The notes beneath the pieces were generated by a model that was not told where the DNA came from, ran no database searches, and saw only the letters and a program-made list of their open reading frames with translations. From Bacteroidia bacterium (lineage in GTDB: Bacteria > Bacteroidota > Bacteroidia > 2-12-FULL-35-15): DNA of 47,711 nucleotides. The stretch is taken from the NCBI GenBank assembly GCA_020051175.1, contig JAGVJJ010000041.1, positions 1 through 47,711 on the forward strand, given 5' to 3'. A program made the position numbers and the translations under genes. Shown here piece by piece: positions 6,459 to 16,203 of this stretch. The stretch's first letter is position 1. Every line of letters begins with the position of its first letter.

Positions 6459-9404
6459 ATGACGAAAGAAAAGAACGATATAGATAAATTAAACGCTAAA
6501 GATTACATAGTAATTAAAGGTGCACGTGTTCACAACCTCAAAAATGTGAATGTAGCCATACCACGCAATAAACTCGTAGTAATAACTGGCCTTTCCGGAT
6601 CCGGAAAATCCTCACTTGCATTTGATACACTTTATGCTGAAGGCCAGAGGCGTTATGTAGAAAGCCTTTCATCGTATGCGCGCCAGTTTTTGGGGCGTAT
6701 TGACAAACCGGATGTGGATTATATCAAAGGTATTTCACCTGCTATCGCTATTGAACAAAAGGTAAACACGCGAAACCCCCGTTCCACGGTGGGTACGTCC
6801 ACAGAGATCTATGATTACCTGAAACTATTGTATGCACGTATCGGAAAAACATTCTCTCCTGTTTCCGGCAAACAGGTAAAGCGCGATACTGTGCAGGACG
6901 TAATAGAGCATATCAATGCCATGCCGGAAGGTACAAAACTCCTGCTTCTTGCCCCATTAAAAAAACAAGCAGGAAGGACAATAAAAGAGCAGCTCATACT
7001 CCTGATGCAACAAGGATTTGCACGTATCTGGTACAAAAATGAAATTCATAAAATAGATGAATTCATTGAAACTAAATTTTCCGAAAAAGAACATTTTGAA
7101 ATTGTTATTGACCGCATCACAGTTAAGCATGACGATGAGGACAACGTCAACCGTATTTCAGATTCAGTGCAAACGGCCTTCTATGAAGGCGAAGGGGAAT
7201 GCAGGATCTCTCCCCTTAATCCCCTCTCTTCAGGAGAGGGAGGAGCTGGTATTAGCAACCACAGCTCCCAATCAAAAAGAAACACGAAAAGCAACACAAC
7301 AGTATTAGCCGCCTCAACTGAGGAGGGGGTTGGGGAGAGGTCCTTTTCAAACCGTTTTGAGCTGGACGGCATCACCTTTGAAGAGCCAAGTGTGCATTTT
7401 TTCAGCTTTAACAACCCGGTAGGAGCTTGTAAACACTGCGAAGGTTTTGGAAACGTTATAGGCATTGATGAAAACCTTGTTATTCCTAATAAAAACCTTT
7501 CTGTGTACGAAGATGCCATAGTATGCTGGAAAGGTGAAAAAATGAGCGAATGGAAAAATGTGCTGGTGATGAATGCACATAAATTTGATTTTCCGATTCA
7601 TCGTCCCTACTATGATCTTACAGAAAAAGAGCGCAATCTCATCTGGACAGGCAACAAGTACTTCGATGGTTTAAATGCATTTTTCAAACATCTTGAAGAA
7701 CAGGCTTATAAAATACAATACAGGGTAATGCTTTCGCGCTACCGAGGAAAAACCGTGTGTCCGGAATGTCACGGTACACGCTTACGCAAAGATGCATCCT
7801 ATGTAAAAGTGAGCGGGCGCTCTATTACAGACGTTGTATTAATGCCGGTAAAAGATTCACTGGTATTTTTTAAGCAGCTTGAATTATCTGCATACGATAC
7901 GGAAGTTGCAAAGCGCATTTTAATTGAAATCACAAACCGCCTGCAATTCCTTGATGATGTTGGATTAGGCTATCTAACGCTGAACCGCTTGTCAAATACG
8001 TTGTCCGGAGGGGAATCACAGAGAATAAATCTGGCAACATCTTTAGGAAGCAGCCTTGTAGGCTCTATGTATATCCTGGATGAGCCAAGCATTGGGCTGC
8101 ATTCGCGCGACACTGCAAGGCTGATAAAGGTACTTACTTCTCTAAGAAACATCGGCAATTCAGTGATAGTGGTAGAACACGATGAAGACATTATGCGTGC
8201 TGCCGATCAGATTATTGATATTGGCCCAATGGCCGGAACACATGGCGGAGAGTTGGTTTTCCAGGGAACACGTAAAGAGCTTGAAACAGAAAAAAGGAGC
8301 CTTACAGCACTTTACCTTACAGGGAAAGAAAAAATTGAAGTGCCGCAACACAGAAGACCGTGGAAACAGTTTATTGAAATTAAAGGTGCACGGGAGAACA
8401 ACCTGAAAGGCTTTGACGTTAAGTTCCCGCTTAATATAATGACCGTAATTACAGGAGTGAGTGGGTCCGGAAAAACATCCCTTGTAAAACGTGTGCTTTA
8501 CCCGGCATTGAAAAAAATATACGGTGGCTTTGGTGAACAGACAGGCAGCTTCGATAAACTGAGTGGTGATATAAAAAGCATTGCGGCAGTTGAAATGGTT
8601 GACCAGAACCCTATTGGGAAATCATCACGTTCCAACCCCGTTACATATGTAAAGGCCTACGATGAAATACGCTCCCTCTTTGCCGATCAGCCGCTTGCAA
8701 AAAACAGGGGATACAAGCCTTCTCATTTTTCATTCAATGTGGATGGTGGCCGCTGCGAGGTATGCGAAGGGGAAGGCGAAGTGCAGATTGAAATGCAGTT
8801 TATGGCGGACATACACCTTGTATGTGAAGCCTGTAACGGTAAGCGTTTCAAGCAGGATGTACTCGAAATAACATATACACCGGTGCAAGGTGCGGAGCCT
8901 AAAAATATTTCTGATGTATTGAGCATGACAGTGGATGATGCCATTACTTTCTTTGATTCACCGCAGCGTCCAGGCAATACGGAGAAAAAAATTGTACAAA
9001 AACTAAAACCCCTATCCGATGTTGGTTTGGGTTATGTGCAACTGGGACAACCGTCCAGCACACTGAGTGGTGGAGAAGCGCAGCGTATTAAGCTGGCATC
9101 TTTCCTCGGGGCCGGACAAAGCACCAACACTCCTACTTTATTTATTTTTGATGAACCCACAACGGGCTTGCATTTTCATGACATTTCGAAATTGCTGTAT
9201 GCTTTTAATGCACTGATAAAACAAGGACATTCCCTGATCATTATTGAGCACAATGCAGAAGTTATTAAATGTGCCGACTGGATCATTGATATAGGGCCTG
9301 AAGGTGGTGCGGATGGCGGGAACATTGTGTTTGAGGGCATACCGGAGAACCTCGTGAAGTGCAAGGGCTCGTACACGGGTGCATATTTGAAAGAGAAATT
9401 ATAA
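6459..9404 (+). CDS. uvrA: Excinuclease ABC subunit A, with in-frame repeat insertion
   Basis: DNA-damage recognition ATPase of nucleotide excision repair. Two ABC modules are visible: Walker [14 protein letters not shown] and [12 protein letters not shown], signatures [12 protein letters not shown] and [12 protein letters not shown], Walker [10 protein letters not shown] and FDEPTTGLH, and zinc-binding pairs [14 protein letters not shown] and [15 protein letters not shown] chose ATG 6459 over TTG 6450, which sits in a promoter-like box. Residues ~249-295 ([10 protein letters not shown]... to ...GVGERS) do not look like UvrA. They are encoded by a 140-bp double-hairpin repeat inserted between YEGEGEC and [11 protein letters not shown], near the end of the UvrB-binding region. 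The frame stays open, so the protein is probably functional. A TMTC-like gene follows after 21 bp. Confidence 0.97.
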   Translation: MTKEKNDIDKLNAKDYIVIKGARVHNLKNVNVAIPRNKLVVITGLSGSGKSSLAFDTLYAEGQRRYVESLSSYARQFLGRIDKPDVDYIKGISPAIAIEQKVNTRNPRSTVGTSTEIYDYLKLLYARIGKTFSPVSGKQVKRDTVQDVIEHINAMPEGTKLLLLAPLKKQAGRTIKEQLILLMQQGFARIWYKNEIHKIDEFIETKFSEKEHFEIVIDRITVKHDDEDNVNRISDSVQTAFYEGEGECRISPLNPLSSGEGGAGISNHSSQSKRNTKSNTTVLAASTEEGVGERSFSNRFELDGITFEEPSVHFFSFNNPVGACKHCEGFGNVIGIDENLVIPNKNLSVYEDAIVCWKGEKMSEWKNVLVMNAHKFDFPIHRPYYDLTEKERNLIWTGNKYFDGLNAFFKHLEEQAYKIQYRVMLSRYRGKTVCPECHGTRLRKDASYVKVSGRSITDVVLMPVKDSLVFFKQLELSAYDTEVAKRILIEITNRLQFLDDVGLGYLTLNRLSNTLSGGESQRINLATSLGSSLVGSMYILDEPSIGLHSRDTARLIKVLTSLRNIGNSVIVVEHDEDIMRAADQIIDIGPMAGTHGGELVFQGTRKELETEKRSLTALYLTGKEKIEVPQHRRPWKQFIEIKGARENNLKGFDVKFPLNIMTVITGVSGSGKTSLVKRVLYPALKKIYGGFGEQTGSFDKLSGDIKSIAAVEMVDQNPIGKSSRSNPVTYVKAYDEIRSLFADQPLAKNRGYKPSHFSFNVDGGRCEVCEGEGEVQIEMQFMADIHLVCEACNGKRFKQDVLEITYTPVQGAEPKNISDVLSMTVDDAITFFDSPQRPGNTEKKIVQKLKPLSDVGLGYVQLGQPSSTLSGGEAQRIKLASFLGAGQSTNTPTLFIFDEPTTGLHFHDISKLLYAFNALIKQGHSLIIIEHNAEVIKCADWIIDIGPEGGADGGNIVFEGIPENLVKCKGSYTGAYLKEKL
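7204..7343 (+). repeat. 140-bp double-hairpin repeat inserted in uvrA
   Basis: The ends are imperfect inverted repeats: GGATCTCTCCCC at 7204 and GGGGAGAGGTCC ending at 7343. Each end carries its own hairpin (CCTCTC/GAGAGG near 7222-7240 and CCTCA/TGAGG near 7312-7323) around an A-rich core. A second element with the same layout lies at 32579-32715. It reads through without stops in the uvrA frame. Probably a REP/MITE-type non-autonomous element. Confidence 0.75.
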
Positions 9405-9425
9405 GCAGGTACTGACAAAAAAACT

Positions 9426-11012
9426 ATGCTTAACAACCCTGCGAATAGAAAATACCTGATTGTACTTCTGTTCATACTCTCTTTCCTCCTATACGCCAAA
9501 ACACTCAACTACAAATTTGTCTGGGACGATGAACGCATTCATCTCACCAACAATGAGGCCTTGATGAGAGGTGATATTGCCTCATTCTGGGAAAAACCCT
9601 ATTCGGGAATGTACATTCCCGCAAGCTATACCACATGGACAGCGATAAAAGGTCTTGCAAGGGGTAAAAGGCAATTGTCTCCAAAAACGTTTCACGCATT
9701 GAATATAGCTATACACAGTATCAATTGTGTACTGGTACTCCTGCTGTTGTTGTTGCTGTTTAAGCACCAGCTCAATGCTTTCATAGGCGCTTTATTATTT
9801 CTACTGCACCCCTTGCAGGTAGAATCAGTAGCCTGGATATCAGAATTCAGGGGACTTTACAGCGCTATGTTCTCCTTAACCGCTTTGCTGTTTGTTTTCA
9901 GGCATCTTGCAAAGAATGAGCAAATATGCCTGCGTACATGGCTTTTTTCAAAAGCATTTTTATTGGCCAGTGTATTCTTCGGGCTTGCACTATTATCAAA
10001 GCCTTCGGCTGTTGCATTACCATTCGTAGCAGGAATTTTAGTCTGGTGTTTTTACAAACAACATTTCAGAGCAGTGGCGAAATCCCTGTTTATATGGCTT
10101 ATAATGACCATACCTGTATTCATCATTACCATGCAATCCCAGCCCAATGAAATGTTATATACTACAATAACGCTGTGGCAAAGGTTCTTCATTGTGGGCG
10201 ACACTTTATTTTTTTATTTCTCGAAACTCCTGCTACCCTATCCGCTGGCAGCCTGTTATGGCTATACACCAGAGGCTGTATCGCAGAGCTACTTTAGTAA
10301 TTTCAGCACACTCCTATATATTGCAGCGTTTTTATGGTTTTTTATTAAACGTAAGCAATTCCCTTTATTATTTGGTGGATTTGCAGTTATTACTGTTTGC
10401 TTACTGCCTGTATCTGGCCTGGTTCCATTTGAATATCAAAAACATTCTACAGTAGCGGACAGGTATATGTATTTTGCCATGGTGGGCGCAGCCCTATGGA
10501 TACCAACAATTCGGGACTTCACAAAAAAATATTCATGGATGGAATACACCACAGCCGCATTACTTCCTCTTTACGTAATACTGACAGTGCAGCAAACATC
10601 CAACTGGAAAAATGAATTCACAGTATGGGATCATACCTTAAAGCACTACCAGAATAACCCTAAAGCTTACTATAACAGGGGTGTTGAGAATTCAAAGATG
10701 AAACGTTATTCGGATGCCATTAACGACTATACACAATGCCTCACATTGCAACCAAACTACCTGGATGCGCTATTCAACAGGGCAAACGCATACGAGAACA
10801 TGCATAATATGAATGCGGCCTTTGCCGACTACAACCAGTACTTATCTGTTGATTCAACGGATGGGTCTGTATATTTTAAAAGGGCTTTCCTGAACTATTT
10901 AACAAACAATTCAGATGAAGCCATAAGGGATGCGAACAAAGCCGAACAATTGGGATTCCCCGTTGATAACAAATTCAAGCAGGCTCTAAATAAAAAGTCA
11001 GCAATGAATTAA
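9426..11012 (+). CDS. TMTC-like GT-C membrane protein with TPR repeats
   Basis: 528 aa. A membrane segment at ~9-25 is followed by FVWDDERIHLTNN, with the acidic pair D34-D35 in the position of the catalytic loop of GT-C (polyprenyl-phosphate-sugar-dependent) glycosyltransferases. About ten more membrane helices follow up to ~residue 400. Residues ~413-515 are three TPRs (KAYYNRGVENSKMKRYSDAINDY and two more). This layout is that of TMTC-type protein O-mannosyltransferase-like proteins of eukaryotes and bacteria. Inference: it transfers a sugar to exported proteins or another acceptor in the periplasm. It follows uvrA by 21 bp and is probably co-transcribed, with no functional link. Family fair; acceptor unknown. 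Confidence 0.8.
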   Translation: MLNNPANRKYLIVLLFILSFLLYAKTLNYKFVWDDERIHLTNNEALMRGDIASFWEKPYSGMYIPASYTTWTAIKGLARGKRQLSPKTFHALNIAIHSINCVLVLLLLLLLFKHQLNAFIGALLFLLHPLQVESVAWISEFRGLYSAMFSLTALLFVFRHLAKNEQICLRTWLFSKAFLLASVFFGLALLSKPSAVALPFVAGILVWCFYKQHFRAVAKSLFIWLIMTIPVFIITMQSQPNEMLYTTITLWQRFFIVGDTLFFYFSKLLLPYPLAACYGYTPEAVSQSYFSNFSTLLYIAAFLWFFIKRKQFPLLFGGFAVITVCLLPVSGLVPFEYQKHSTVADRYMYFAMVGAALWIPTIRDFTKKYSWMEYTTAALLPLYVILTVQQTSNWKNEFTVWDHTLKHYQNNPKAYYNRGVENSKMKRYSDAINDYTQCLTLQPNYLDALFNRANAYENMHNMNAAFADYNQYLSVDSTDGSVYFKRAFLNYLTNNSDEAIRDANKAEQLGFPVDNKFKQALNKKSAMN

Positions 11013-11021
11013 AAAACTAAA

Positions 11022-11065
11022 TTTAAAAGGCCCTGATTTATCTAAGAAAATCAGGGCCTTTTAAA
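11022..11065. terminator. Bidirectional intrinsic terminator
   Basis: Perfect 18-bp stem (11022-11039 with 11048-11065) around an 8-nt loop, with a GGCCCTGA core flanked by A/T runs. It lies between the convergent TMTC-like and beta-propeller genes and serves both. Confidence 0.9.
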
Positions 11066-11085
11066 ATTTATCGAACTCTATATTT

Positions 11086-13671
11086 CTACTTAACAATCAG
11101 CTTCTTTGTTGCAACACCATCAACTGAATTCAGCTGAACATAATATACACCAGCCGGAAAGTCAATCACTACGCGTATTTCATGTTGTTGCTGTATGCTT
11201 GTTTTGTTAGCACTGTAAAGTAATTTGCCCGTTACGTCATAAACCTCTATCGTGTTTACCTCTGTTTTTAACCCTTTCAGGTCAATAACAATATTGTCAT
11301 CTGCAGGGTTGGGATAAACAATAAAACTACCGATGCCGTTAACATCATCTATGCCAACCACCCCGGTGATGGTAACTGTATCAATAACAACACAGCTGTT
11401 TGCATCTGTTGCCTCAACAGTATAGTCACCTGCACCAACACCAGTAATGGTTGCAGCAGTTCCACCGTTGCTCCATGCATACGTATACGGAGCATCTCCT
11501 CCTGATACTGTAACGGTAGCGCTTCCATCGGCTCCTGTTGTACTTGCAGTTGTTGTAAAGCTGGCAGTGAGTGCAGCCGGTTGTCCGATGACAACTGTTT
11601 TAACACTTGTTGCAGAATTCGCATCCGTAACAGTTACAGTATAGGTTTGTGCACACAGGTTCGAAACGGAACTAGTTGTTGAACCATTGCTCCACAAATA
11701 CGTATAGGGAGCCGTACCACCGGTTGCTACAACGGTTGCAGTACCATTGCAGGTACCATTACAAATTGCATCTGTAGATGCCGCAATTGTACTGTTTATA
11801 TCAAGTTCAGAAAGAGCATTGGAATAAAGGGAGTTCTGCTCGGTTGTAACAAAAACACGTGTTGATACAAATGATATTTTATGAACGGATGTATAGCTTG
11901 GTAAATTAAACTGATTTCCACCTTCTTCCCATGTTGCCCCACTATCCGCGGTAATAAGCAAGCCTCCCTTGTAGCTTGCAAATACATATCCTCCATAGGT
12001 TGCCATTGCTTCTACGTTGCTGCCATTAAGGTTCATGGTAACTGTGTGTGAAATCGACAAAGGCGCTGTTGCAGTCCAGCCTATTGTTCCTGCATTGGTA
12101 ACAAATACTCCGGAACCCATTGTACCCGCATAAAGCTTACCCTCTGCCGCTGTTACCGAAGTTACATCCATATCCGTTAACCCGCTATTGGCTGCGGTCC
12201 AGGTTGAGCCTGATTCAGAACGGGTATACACACCATCGCCCAAAGAACCTAATATAATTGTTGTTCCATTAAATGCGATGGAACTTGGAACTATGCCACC
12301 AGGCAGGCCAGTCTGAATAGCTGCCCAAGCAGTTGTACCATTTGAGCTGTATATCTCGCCATTGGTATTATAAGTATAAATGTTAGACATTGATGCAACT
12401 ATCTGTTTCATTTGCATATTGCTGCCAAGCCCTGAATTAAAGGTAGTCCAGCTCATGCCTGTATCAGCACTTACAAATACACCGTCATTGGCTGTTGCTG
12501 CAAACAATTTTGAACCCATAAAAGTAATGTCCATTACATGCAAACTGTCTGTAAGACCTGAATTTGCCCGCACATAAGTATTCGCGAGGTTGGTACTTAC
12601 AAAAACACCCTTCTCAGTTGCTGCAACTACAACAGAAGCTCCGCTGGTTGCAACAGAATACGTTTCAAGGTTGTTAAAGCCATTATTAAACTGTATCCAG
12701 GAGGGTGCCGTTGCCGCTGTCTGAAAAATTCCTTCTCCATTACTTCCAGCAACCAGGTTGGCCCTGAAGGGCACAACCGCTGTCATATCCATAGTAAGCA
12801 GCCCATTGTTTTTTGTTACCCAGCTGATTGCGCCTGAAGCAGAAGTATATATTCCGCTATCGGTTGCAATGTACCAGGTTGCGCCATCGTTTGAAATGGC
12901 ACGTATCTCAACGCCTGTTGGCAAACCTGTTTGCACGGCACTGAAAGCAGGGGTCATTGTAGAGCTTGCTGCAGATGCCCTGTAAAGGCCCATATCGTTT
13001 GCAATGATTACCTCATCGGTTGAATTATTGTAAGAAACAGCAGTGCTTGCCATCCCCAATGTGTTCACATCGTTGAAGCTAAACCAGGTGGCTCCATTAT
13101 TATCCGAAGCAAATACCCCTCCGTCAGAAACCTGGATAACACGGCTTCCTGCCATTGCAAAACCATGAACCATCATGTTGGTAAGGCCTGTATTTACAGC
13201 AGTCCAGCTTGTTCCTTTATTGGTTGTTTTAAAAACCCCGCCACCATTGGTACCCGCAAGCAGCGTAATTGAATCTATTGCCACCAAAGAAGTAATATTC
13301 AAATTGGTAATTCCACTGCTTGCTTTTTTCCAATACCTGTCGCTCCCTACATAACCGTTAAAAATATAAACCCCGCTATCTGCCGTGGCGGTGAATAAAT
13401 AACTGCCGGTATGCACAACAGAAGTAATTCTGCCGCTTTTCAGACCTACGGGACGCGCTCTCCAACCAGTTAGATTGTTGTTGATGCTTTCATAAACCCC
13501 GCCATCATCAGTTCCTAAATAAACAGCAGTTGTATCATAGGAAAATGCACAGGTTACCGTACCGCCATAAGGCCCCTTTGAACCAAAATGCGCAAAACCG
13601 GCATTCACTGCAAAGGCCAGCGTAGCGGTAGTGAGCACCATTTTTTTTAATGTATTGTATATTTTTTTCAT
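11086..13671 (-). CDS. T9SS-secreted beta-propeller protein with SprB repeats
   Basis: 861 aa with a signal peptide (1-27, ...AVNAGFAHF). Residues ~30-620 are repeated blades of the type GTNGGGVFKTTNKGTSWTAVNTGLT, i.e. BNR/Asp-box or sortilin/YCF48-like propeller repeats. Two SprB repeats follow (~628-771; CNGTCNGTATVVATGG, APYTYLWSNG, TYTVTVTDAN). A T9SS type A sorting domain ends the protein (772-861; VYPNPADDNIVID, GKLLYS, GVYYVQL, KKLIVK). It should be exported by T9SS and attached to or released from the cell surface; SprB repeats occur in gliding adhesins and other surface proteins. A TATTTTTG box lies far upstream at 13780-13787. Domain calls are strong; function unknown. Confidence 0.9.
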   Translation of the reverse strand: MKKIYNTLKKMVLTTATLAFAVNAGFAHFGSKGPYGGTVTCAFSYDTTAVYLGTDDGGVYESINNNLTGWRARPVGLKSGRITSVVHTGSYLFTATADSGVYIFNGYVGSDRYWKKASSGITNLNITSLVAIDSITLLAGTNGGGVFKTTNKGTSWTAVNTGLTNMMVHGFAMAGSRVIQVSDGGVFASDNNGATWFSFNDVNTLGMASTAVSYNNSTDEVIIANDMGLYRASAASSTMTPAFSAVQTGLPTGVEIRAISNDGATWYIATDSGIYTSASGAISWVTKNNGLLTMDMTAVVPFRANLVAGSNGEGIFQTAATAPSWIQFNNGFNNLETYSVATSGASVVVAATEKGVFVSTNLANTYVRANSGLTDSLHVMDITFMGSKLFAATANDGVFVSADTGMSWTTFNSGLGSNMQMKQIVASMSNIYTYNTNGEIYSSNGTTAWAAIQTGLPGGIVPSSIAFNGTTIILGSLGDGVYTRSESGSTWTAANSGLTDMDVTSVTAAEGKLYAGTMGSGVFVTNAGTIGWTATAPLSISHTVTMNLNGSNVEAMATYGGYVFASYKGGLLITADSGATWEEGGNQFNLPSYTSVHKISFVSTRVFVTTEQNSLYSNALSELDINSTIAASTDAICNGTCNGTATVVATGGTAPYTYLWSNGSTTSSVSNLCAQTYTVTVTDANSATSVKTVVIGQPAALTASFTTTASTTGADGSATVTVSGGDAPYTYAWSNGGTAATITGVGAGDYTVEATDANSCVVIDTVTITGVVGIDDVNGIGSFIVYPNPADDNIVIDLKGLKTEVNTIEVYDVTGKLLYSANKTSIQQQHEIRVVIDFPAGVYYVQLNSVDGVATKKLIVK

Positions 13672-13803
13672 AATTACTGTGTGTTTTTAATTGCTTGGGA
13701 TTCTTACTAATTCACTTACGTATTATTTGATTTTTAACGAACTACTAATTTATAATTACTTCAATGGTAAAATAGAAAACAAAAATATTACTTACTATCA
13801 AAC

Positions 13804-14199
13804 CTAATTATTCTTTGCCTTCTGCTCTATCCATTTATAAATAAGATCAACAGTGCACTGATCCAGCTTTCCCGTGGGAGGCATGGGGTCCGATGCTGAG
13901 TTCATGTATGCATGCAGAACGCTGTACTTTGGTGTTACTGTATCAACGTATCCGCTGCCACTGCTCATCAGCTGGCTGTAAGCAATCGATGCCTCCAGGT
14001 TTAAGCCTGCCTGTGGGCTGGGACCAGAGTGGCATCCAGCGGTGTTGCAATGCTTATTAAAAATGGGCACAATATCATTACTGAATGATACCGTTTCCGG
14101 CAATCCACATTCCACCTTAAGCTCCGCCTTCTCATATGTACATGCTGCAAACAGGCTCATACAAAGAACAATCAACACGAATGTTTTCAACCCCCTCAT
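13804..14199 (-). CDS. Haem-binding-like lipoprotein with CX4CH motif
   Basis: 131 aa. Lipoprotein signal with lipobox LFAAC20. The body FSNDIVPIFNKHCNTAGCHSG...AGLNLEA is the pattern of short c-type cytochrome-like domains common in Bacteroidota and Planctomycetes. The motif is C51-NTAG-C56-H57 (four residues between the cysteines instead of two), and Met106 in SDPMPPTG is a possible axial ligand. The start overlaps the stop of the MbnP gene by one base (TAATG), so the two are translationally coupled. In methanotrophs MbnP is paired with the haem enzyme MbnH; here a single-haem lipoprotein takes that position. Whether haem is bound is unproven. Confidence 0.75.
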   Translation of the reverse strand: MRGLKTFVLIVLCMSLFAACTYEKAELKVECGLPETVSFSNDIVPIFNKHCNTAGCHSGPSPQAGLNLEASIAYSQLMSSGSGYVDTVTPKYSVLHAYMNSASDPMPPTGKLDQCTVDLIYKWIEQKAKNN

Positions 14200-14987
14200 T
14201 ATGGCTCAAAAATAAACATGGACGGAATATTACTTACAATAGCTTCCGCTGCTGCACTGCTGTTGGCTGCGGCTGTTGATACTGATAAATTTCCGCTTTG
14301 GTTCAGCTGTATCCCTGTAAACAGCTTACTATAATCGATCATGATATGTCCGAAAGCCACCTGGTCTTCCACAACACTCATGTTTTTATCGGGCATTACT
14401 ACCTGCGTGTAATTGGCATCCGTACCTATTTTAAAGCTAAATGGTGCCATCATTCCCGACATGTTTGCAGAAGTATCAATGGTTCCCTGAACATTCATAA
14501 ATACATAGCCATCCGGCTGAGCGGTGCTGCCAAACCACATGGCAGGCTTATTTAGCATGGCCGAATCTGCTGAAGCAGAAGGGCTCAGCTGGTTGGTTGC
14601 CGCATCAAGTCCGACTTTAAAGCGAATGGCCTTGTAGTTTCCAACCGGAACATCACCCACCACATAGGTAGAACCCTCAAATGTTTTGAGGATTTTTTTT
14701 CCTGTTATGTCAAGCACACTGCCATCCAGTTTTACAAGCTGGATGTCCGAAATGTACATTTGAGCAATGCTCAGGGATATTTCCCTTCCGGCCTGGGTAG
14801 CATAAGGTACGTTATACAGATCCACCTCATTTTCCCCAATGTAGGTGTGCAGGTGGAACATGAATGTGCCTTTAGGAGTATTTACAGGGTTTACAGGCGT
14901 TGGATCTTCACCCTTATCTTTATCGCAGGAGGTAAAACCAGCTACCAGCGCACTAAGTAATAGAATTGCTGAAAATTTAGTCTTCAT
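14199..14987 (-). CDS. MbnP-family lipoprotein (copper-associated)
   Basis: 262 aa with lipobox GFTSC21. It has the MbnP pattern: an early FMFHLHTYIGENEVDLYN strand, ISLSIAQMYISDIQLVKLDG, PVGNYKAIRFKVGLD, and the aromatic segment PAMWFGSTAQPDGYVFMNVQG in the place of the family's MYWxWxxGY motif. MbnP is a periplasmic copper-related protein that in methanotrophs carries an oxidised Trp made by MbnH; Trp in PAMWFG could be the counterpart (inference). It lies 16 bp after the barrel gene and is coupled to the CX4CH lipoprotein. Family fairly confident, copper role inferred. Confidence 0.75.
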   Translation of the reverse strand: MKTKFSAILLLSALVAGFTSCDKDKGEDPTPVNPVNTPKGTFMFHLHTYIGENEVDLYNVPYATQAGREISLSIAQMYISDIQLVKLDGSVLDITGKKILKTFEGSTYVVGDVPVGNYKAIRFKVGLDAATNQLSPSASADSAMLNKPAMWFGSTAQPDGYVFMNVQGTIDTSANMSGMMAPFSFKIGTDANYTQVVMPDKNMSVVEDQVAFGHIMIDYSKLFTGIQLNQSGNLSVSTAAANSSAAAEAIVSNIPSMFIFEP

Positions 14988-15003
14988 ATTTATTACAGTT
15001 TCT

Positions 15004-16116
15004 CTAATTAAAATTCATTGACCATGAGGCATTCATCGTTTGTGCCTGCTTCATTTGTATTCCATTCAGGTCCTGATAAGCCGGTATTCCATATTCAAAG
15101 CTTAAGCGCTGACTTTTCAAGATTCCGCTTTTGGGTTGAAGCACAATACCCGCATACACATTAACCCTTTTACCACCATAGTTGTATGGATTTGCAGAAG
15201 GCTCACTGAAATAATACATGGATTCATCATAACCTTTTATCCTTTTTGCATCGCTTGCTTCCACACGCAGTGAAGTGCTAAAAAAAGAAAGCCAGCGATA
15301 AGCTGCCCAGCTCCCGAATACAGACTCATTTCCCAGGGTGTAACCTGCAGCATTGCGGCCCATCCGCATAACAGCAGTTGCCTGAGCGCTGAAAGTAATT
15401 TTTCCCTGCTGGTACAAATAAGTTATTCCTGGCAATACATCCATAGTGCCTGAGCCAAGCTGCATGGAATAAGGTAAACGTTCATTGGCATAAATCATTT
15501 CATCGCCTCCGCCTTTCTTCTGAATGCTTCCCGTTGGAATATTTACTCCGGCACTTGCCACCACCTGGTGACTTGCCCTGTTAACAAAGCTATAAAGCGC
15601 ATGAAGGCGGGTATCGCCCAAACCCGAAGTTTTCATCGGGTGCATAGCACCCTGTGATGAACCCATCCCGGGATGGTTATGAACACCTGCATCAAACATT
15701 GACATTTGCATTGAATTGCTATTATAATTCAACATGGCCATTACCGTTAAACGGTGTGTAATACCGTACATCCCCATCAGCATGTGCATATCCATGCGCA
15801 TATCATCTGGCGCCATCAGATAGTTAACAAATACACTTTCTTTGTCAACAGAAGCAGTCCCGCTCACCAGGCCTTTCATTCCCATACCCATATACCTGTA
15901 GGATAGCATCCACTCGTTCTTTTTATGTACGTGGCTTATCATAACACCGGCAGGCGTAGGATCGTCACTGCAACAGCAACCTCCAACCTCGCAGTTGGAC
16001 TCGCCCGTTGTCTGGCACTTTGCCGGCATTGCCTGCAAAAAGCTTAAAGACATACACAATAAAAATATATAACGATAATACACAACAAATGGATTTATCT
16101 TTCCATATAAATACAT
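15004..16116 (-). CDS. Outer-membrane beta-barrel protein, Cys/Met-rich N-terminus
   Basis: 370 aa. Signal peptide ~1-35. The mature N-terminus is NCEVGGCCCSDD (C42, C47-C49), followed by HVHKKNEWMLSYRYMGMGMKG and MRMDMHMLMGMYGI, dense in Met and His. The remainder is alternating beta strands ending in a C-terminal strand NASWSMNFN, typical of outer-membrane transporters of the MetA/phenol-degradation transporter class. The soft thiol/thioether residues and the MbnP neighbour suggest metal binding, most likely copper (inference). It is second in the minus-strand operon, 87 bp after the small CNGKCH protein. Confidence 0.7.
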   Translation of the reverse strand: MYLYGKINPFVVYYRYIFLLCMSLSFLQAMPAKCQTTGESNCEVGGCCCSDDPTPAGVMISHVHKKNEWMLSYRYMGMGMKGLVSGTASVDKESVFVNYLMAPDDMRMDMHMLMGMYGITHRLTVMAMLNYNSNSMQMSMFDAGVHNHPGMGSSQGAMHPMKTSGLGDTRLHALYSFVNRASHQVVASAGVNIPTGSIQKKGGGDEMIYANERLPYSMQLGSGTMDVLPGITYLYQQGKITFSAQATAVMRMGRNAAGYTLGNESVFGSWAAYRWLSFFSTSLRVEASDAKRIKGYDESMYYFSEPSANPYNYGGKRVNVYAGIVLQPKSGILKSQRLSFEYGIPAYQDLNGIQMKQAQTMNASWSMNFN

Positions 16117-16203
16117 TCACAGGCTGGAACAGCACGGTAAAATGCAGAAAAGCGAAAACTGGACGCCACTAACGGGCTTCTTTCTTATTACAAAAGGAAG
16201 TAT

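Noticed and set aside
7181..7519. 112-codon antisense frame over the uvrA insertion
   Set aside because: Shadow of uvrA coding and the palindromic element; no independent start or family.
11086..13671. Photosystem assembly factor (YCF48-like) or sialidase
   Set aside because: Asp-box propeller blades alone; no catalytic sialidase residues, and the SprB and T9SS domains show a surface protein.
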